DNA from: Lathyrus oleraceus
Lineage: Eukaryota; Streptophyta; Magnoliopsida; Fabales; Fabaceae
Reading direction: 5' to 3'
Assembly: GCF_024323335.1 (NCBI RefSeq)
Contig: NC_066584.1
Location: 427,328,319-427,392,318 of the forward strand
Length of the DNA: 64,000 bases
The translations under genes were made by a program, and so were the position numbers. Shown here piece by piece: positions 60,501-64,000 of the stretch (positions within the stretch are counted from its first letter, which is position 1; each line of letters starts with the position of its first letter). The notes beneath the pieces are model-generated. The model did no database searches. It saw only the letters and a list, made by a program, of their open reading frames with translations, and was not told where the DNA came from.

Positions 60501-62951
60501 TTGAAAATGTTTGAGTTGACTTTTGATGCAAGTCATTCTGTTGACTTCTTTGAGCCCTCCCTTGCCATGCTTTGACTTCTTTTGCTTGTGAATTGATGAT
60601 GATGCATGATATAAACTTGAGACCAATTAAGCTTGCTTCTTAAATGTTTGAATTTGATTTTGGTTGACTTTCATTTGCTGTTTTGACTTTCTCATTCCTT
60701 TTTGACCCTAGGCTTGTCCTAGTGGTCCAGTTACTCACTGTTGAGCTTATGTTTTCAGGTTGAACACCAAATGACCAATGAGATCAATTTCTTTTGATTA
60801 AGCTTGTTTGAATATCATTGTCTAACCTCTTGGTTTTGTAGGTGGCTTGACTCATATGATTTGAGTCTTGTGCTTTGCACATTGGTCCCTCTGTGTTGAC
60901 TGTTGTTTCCCAATTCCTTTGGCTTTGACTGTTGAACTGTGTACTGATTTGTTTGACCATTTCAGGTACCATTAGTTGCTTAAGTTCTTTGAACTTGCTT
61001 TGCTTTGCTATTTAGCAACTTGCTTGAGGTATAATTCCTTTTTCTTCATGTAGTCTGGAAGACCTGGCCTGTTACTTGGCCAGGCAACTGTCTGAAGTCC
61101 TCCTTAAGAGGCAATGTTTGTGTATGTTTAATTTGTCCTTGTACAGAGTCAAAGACCTCCTAAGTGAAGAGGCAATTGGCAGAACCAAGGGATAAGCAAC
61201 CTATCCCCTGCTATTCAGTGTGTCTTCTGTCTTGCTCACACCACTGTGTTGATGCATTACAGATAAAAACCCAAGATCTTGTGCAATTGCACAGTTGAGT
61301 CAGTATCAAATGTGTAGAAGGGTTCCCACTTTCTGAACCCACACATTCTTGTCAAATGCTCTCCCTGGCCAGGGATAGAAGCAATGAGGCACACCCTTCA
61401 TCTCCTTTCATCTGCTTCACCTTAGCCCCTCAATGGCAAGGTTAAGAGCAACACTCACCCCATTCCAGAGGTTTGTTTGTCGAGGTTGATGTGACCCCTC
61501 GACTAAAACCTAACCCATGTTTGAGCCCCCTTGTTGGTGTGTTTACTTTATGCTGTATGTGTTTGTGTGTGCTTATGTGGTGTGGTCATATCCCCTAGGT
61601 TTGTTAGACTCCGCGTAGTCTCGTTTGCATGTCAATTAAGGTAGCACGGTTCCTTCGTATAGGACTTCCTTTCTTGCTTGAGCTTTTTTAAAACACAAAC
61701 AAACATCATCCCCTCTTAAGGATACGTTAACTCCTTCTACTACAGATGAGTAAGTCTCCAAAGGTCGAGCATCAGGTAGATTGTGCAGTGACGTTGTCCA
61801 CTTAAAAAACACAAACCAACAGTAATAGTTTAGCCGAACTACGGCAACTCTGATTCTCATGTCCAGATGAGATACGTAGGCACGAGATGCGACGTCTTGT
61901 CGAGTTTGACTAACCACTAACATCTATTTCTTTTCTCTCACCCCTGGTGTGACTGAGATATCCCCTTTTCTCTTGCCCTTGTTGCAATTGAGACCGTTCC
62001 TTTGCCTTTTAGCTATAAACCTTAACTTAGGGTCGACTTTGCATGACAACATCTAGGCTCGAGTCGTAGTCTCCCTAGTGTTGTGTCTCCCTCTGTTATC
62101 TGGTTAGGCTAGTCCTTTTTCCCTGTGTAGGGGAACTACATCGCCCTGATCTTCATACCAGATGAAGTATGTAGGCATGAGATTGAGCTGATCTCTCCGG
62201 GCGCCTTTTTCTTTTTTGTGTGTGTTGTTTGACAGTTGCTAGGCTCGAGTGCCTGACTCCTTAGCAGTCTGTTGTCCGTTTGTTTGAGTGTGTTGTTTGA
62301 CAGTTATAGGCTCGAGTCCCCGACTCCCTATTAGCCTGTTGTGTTGTTGTGTGCTTGGAAGCCGATGTAAGTCCATCGAGTGGCATTTGGGTTCCAGTGT
62401 GTGTGTGTTTTGGTTCGGATGCTGATGTAAGTCCAGTGATTGGCATTCAGGCTCCATGTTTGCCTGTGTGTTTGTTTTGTTTGTGTGCGTGTCAGCCGAG
62501 CTACGAATGCTCTGATTCTTCTCTCGTCCGAGAAGATACGTATGCATAGGATGCGACATCCTAGCGAGCATGTGTCGTCTCCCCAGTCCGAACTACTTCG
62601 ACTCTGATGTCTATGTCTGATAGACTAAGTAGGCCCAGGATACGATGTCCTGCCGAGTCAGTTTCAGTCAGTTTCTTGTGTCTCTTTCAGCCAGTGTGTG
62701 TGAGTTTGAGCAGTGTTTTAGCAACCATTTTCCTTCCTTTTGTGCGTGGATCCCGTAGAGTACTACGGATGCGTAGGGGTGCTAATACCTTCCCTTCGCA
62801 TAACCGACTCCCGAACCCATTCTCTTTGGTCGCGAGACCATGTTCTTTCCAGGTTTACTTCGAGCGTTTCCTTTCCCTCTTTTGGGATAAATAACGCACG
62901 GTGGCGGCTCTGTTGTTCTTGTTTCCCGCCGGTTTTTCGCGTAATACGACA
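57586..62951 (+). mobile_element. solo LTR of an Ogre-type Ty3/gypsy element
   Basis: A single 5366-bp LTR (TGTAGCACC to ATACGACA) flanked by a perfect 5-bp duplication cccac (57581-57585 and 62952-62956). Across it the copia RT resumes at the same codon position (RRYVGE motif versus VGEILK). No internal Ogre sequence is present, so the element has been reduced by LTR-LTR recombination. It carries the Ogre signature acgcacggtggcggctctg near 62893. It is a different family from the LTR at 8066-12736, sharing mainly the 3' part. A TATA-like tatatatgatat lies near 58608-58619. Confidence 0.9.
61833..62657 (+). promoter_or_regulatory. repeated two-hairpin modules in the transcribed 3' part of the Ogre-type LTR
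   Basis: Four modules (61833-61904, 62133-62205, 62495-62568, 62588-62657) each have gaact/gagct, a first perfect stem of 6-7 bp, a tacgtaggca-like linker and a second stem. In three modules the second stem has a CGA triloop and is followed by CGAG. First stems: TCTCAT/ATGAGA, CTTCAT/ATGAAG, TCTTCTC/GAGAAGA, GTCTAT/ATAGAC. Second stems: AGATG/CGTCT, GAGAT/ATCTC, AGGATG/CATCCT, AGGATA/TGTCCT. A third stem type around ggctcgagt (CTAGG/CCTAG-like) occurs at 62043, 62240 and 62305. Confidence 0.75.
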
Positions 62952-64000
62952 CCCACATATCTTCTTTGGTGCATCACTAATCTTCTATTACTCTTGTAGA
63001 GTTTGATACCTAGGAAGTATGAGAGATTTCCCAAGTCTGATATTTCAAACTCCTCACTTAGGTCATGTGTGAAGTCTTCGATCTCCTTCTTACAATTTCC
63101 TGTTATTAACAGGTCGTCGAAATAGAGACATAGTATAAGCAACTCACTATTACTTCTTCTTGCATGTACTGCATATCCAGTTGTGCATTTCACAAATTCC
63201 TTCTCCCTTAGAAAGCTATCTATATTCTTATTCCAAGCTTTTGGATCTTGCTTAAGTCCATACATGGCTTTATGCAGCGTGTATACCTTTAGTTTCTTAG
63301 TCTAGCTTCACAAACCCAACTAGTTGTGAAACATAAACTTCTTCATCTAAGGGGCCATTCAGGAATGCACATTTCACACCCATATGACATATGTGCCAAT
63401 TGTTCATGTTTACTAGACTAACAACCAACCTGATTGTTTTGATTCTAGCAACATGCGCAAAAACTTCGTCGAACTCGATTTCTTTTTTCTGAAGAAATCC
63501 TTTTTCCACAAGCCTTGCCTTGTGTTGAGTTACTTCACCTTTGGGATTCAACTTCACCTTGTATACCCACTTCACGTTGATTTCCTTCTTTCCTTGAGAC
63601 AATTCGACAAGTGTTGTTGACTTCGATAGACTCCAGTTCCTCATTCATTGCTTTCACCCACTTTAAATCCTCCAGCCTTAACTGCATTGACTGGTTCGAC
63701 ATCTGCATAGAATGCATAGTGTACCAGCTCACCTTCATCATTGATCATATCATCTGATGTAATCACACATTCTCACAACATTGTAGGCATGTGTCTTGTC
63801 CTTTGAGGTCTGCTTGTGCTTGCTTGACCTCTGACTTCTTCTTGTCAAACTTCTCTTTTGTCTTCACTTGCTGGTTTTTCACATAAGATTCTCACTGAAT
63901 CCATCTTTATCTTTTTAGTCCAATACCATTCCTTAAGCTCATCTATGATCACGTCCATGCTGGTCACTACTTACTTACTCACTAAATTGAACAACTTGTA
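62952..64000 (-). pseudogene. Ty1/copia reverse transcriptase (N-terminal partner of 56776-57585)
   Basis: Minus strand, running in from beyond the window. First come integrase-end and linker motifs (VIIDELKEWYWTKK near 63950, TSRPQRTRHMP near 63800). Then the RT: EINVKWVYKVKLNPKGEV, IKTIRLVVSLVNMNNW, KCAFLNGPLDEEVYV, YGLKQDPKAWNKNI. The active-site region is YFDDLLITG, where YVDD is usual, followed by DLGNLSYFLGIKLY and HQRRYVG. The frame is broken at least near 63290-63300 and 63640. The coding sequence stops at the solo LTR end (62951). Confidence 0.88.

Overview
This window looks like heterochromatic, repeat-filled DNA from a large-genome legume of the pea/vetch type (Fabeae). That is an inference: it carries Ogre-type Ty3/gypsy elements with very long LTRs (4.7 and 5.4 kb), Tekay chromoviruses, Athila, SIRE-like and other Ty1/copia elements, and long (TA)n tracts. 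I see no convincing host gene; every coding region I could recognise belongs to a transposable element.

Left part (1-13.8 kb). The 3' end of a Tekay-type chromovirus (pol 1-2537, LTR 2580-4742) sits in the integrase region of an Ogre element. The rest of that Ogre follows: pol C-terminus to 5170, a repeat-rich 3' non-coding region, and an LTR at 8066-12736. The Ogre in turn interrupts a minus-strand Athila/Tat-like relic (12737-13340). A SIRE-like copia 5' end (gag start, PBS, LTR 13806-14990) lies next to it on the minus strand.

Middle-left (15-33 kb). A decayed plus-strand copia (14991-26890) was broken by two insertions. One is a complete, nearly fresh Tekay element (15163-23685, 5-bp target duplication ctaag, intact 1456-aa polyprotein). 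The other is a non-autonomous hAT-like element (23877-24864, 8-bp duplication). Beyond it come an AT-rich zone, a Mutator-type MITE (28808-28981, 9-bp duplication), and an old minus-strand LTR relic split by a SIRE-like LTR (30394-31687).

Middle-right (33.4-46.7 kb). A 13.3-kb Athila element lies on the plus strand. It has both LTRs, a tRNA-Asp-type PBS, a decayed gag-pol, and two diverged copies of the Athila-specific gene in the env position.

Right (47.6-55.3 kb). The most notable object is a 7.66-kb Mutator-like transposon (MULE) with a perfect 9-bp target duplication and terminal inverted repeats of about 0.4 kb. It has an uninterrupted 802-aa transposase gene, a divergently transcribed plant-mobile-domain (PMD) gene with three inferred exons, a third small convergent gene of unknown function, and a 158-bp tandem array in the shared promoter region. 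It sits in the 3' part of a LINE.

Far right (56.4-64 kb). A minus-strand copia is split by a 5366-bp solo Ogre LTR with a 5-bp duplication (cccac). The 3' part of that LTR holds a series of repeated two-hairpin modules whose stems differ in sequence but keep pairing. All coordinates, counts and pairings were read by eye; no database search or alignment program was used.
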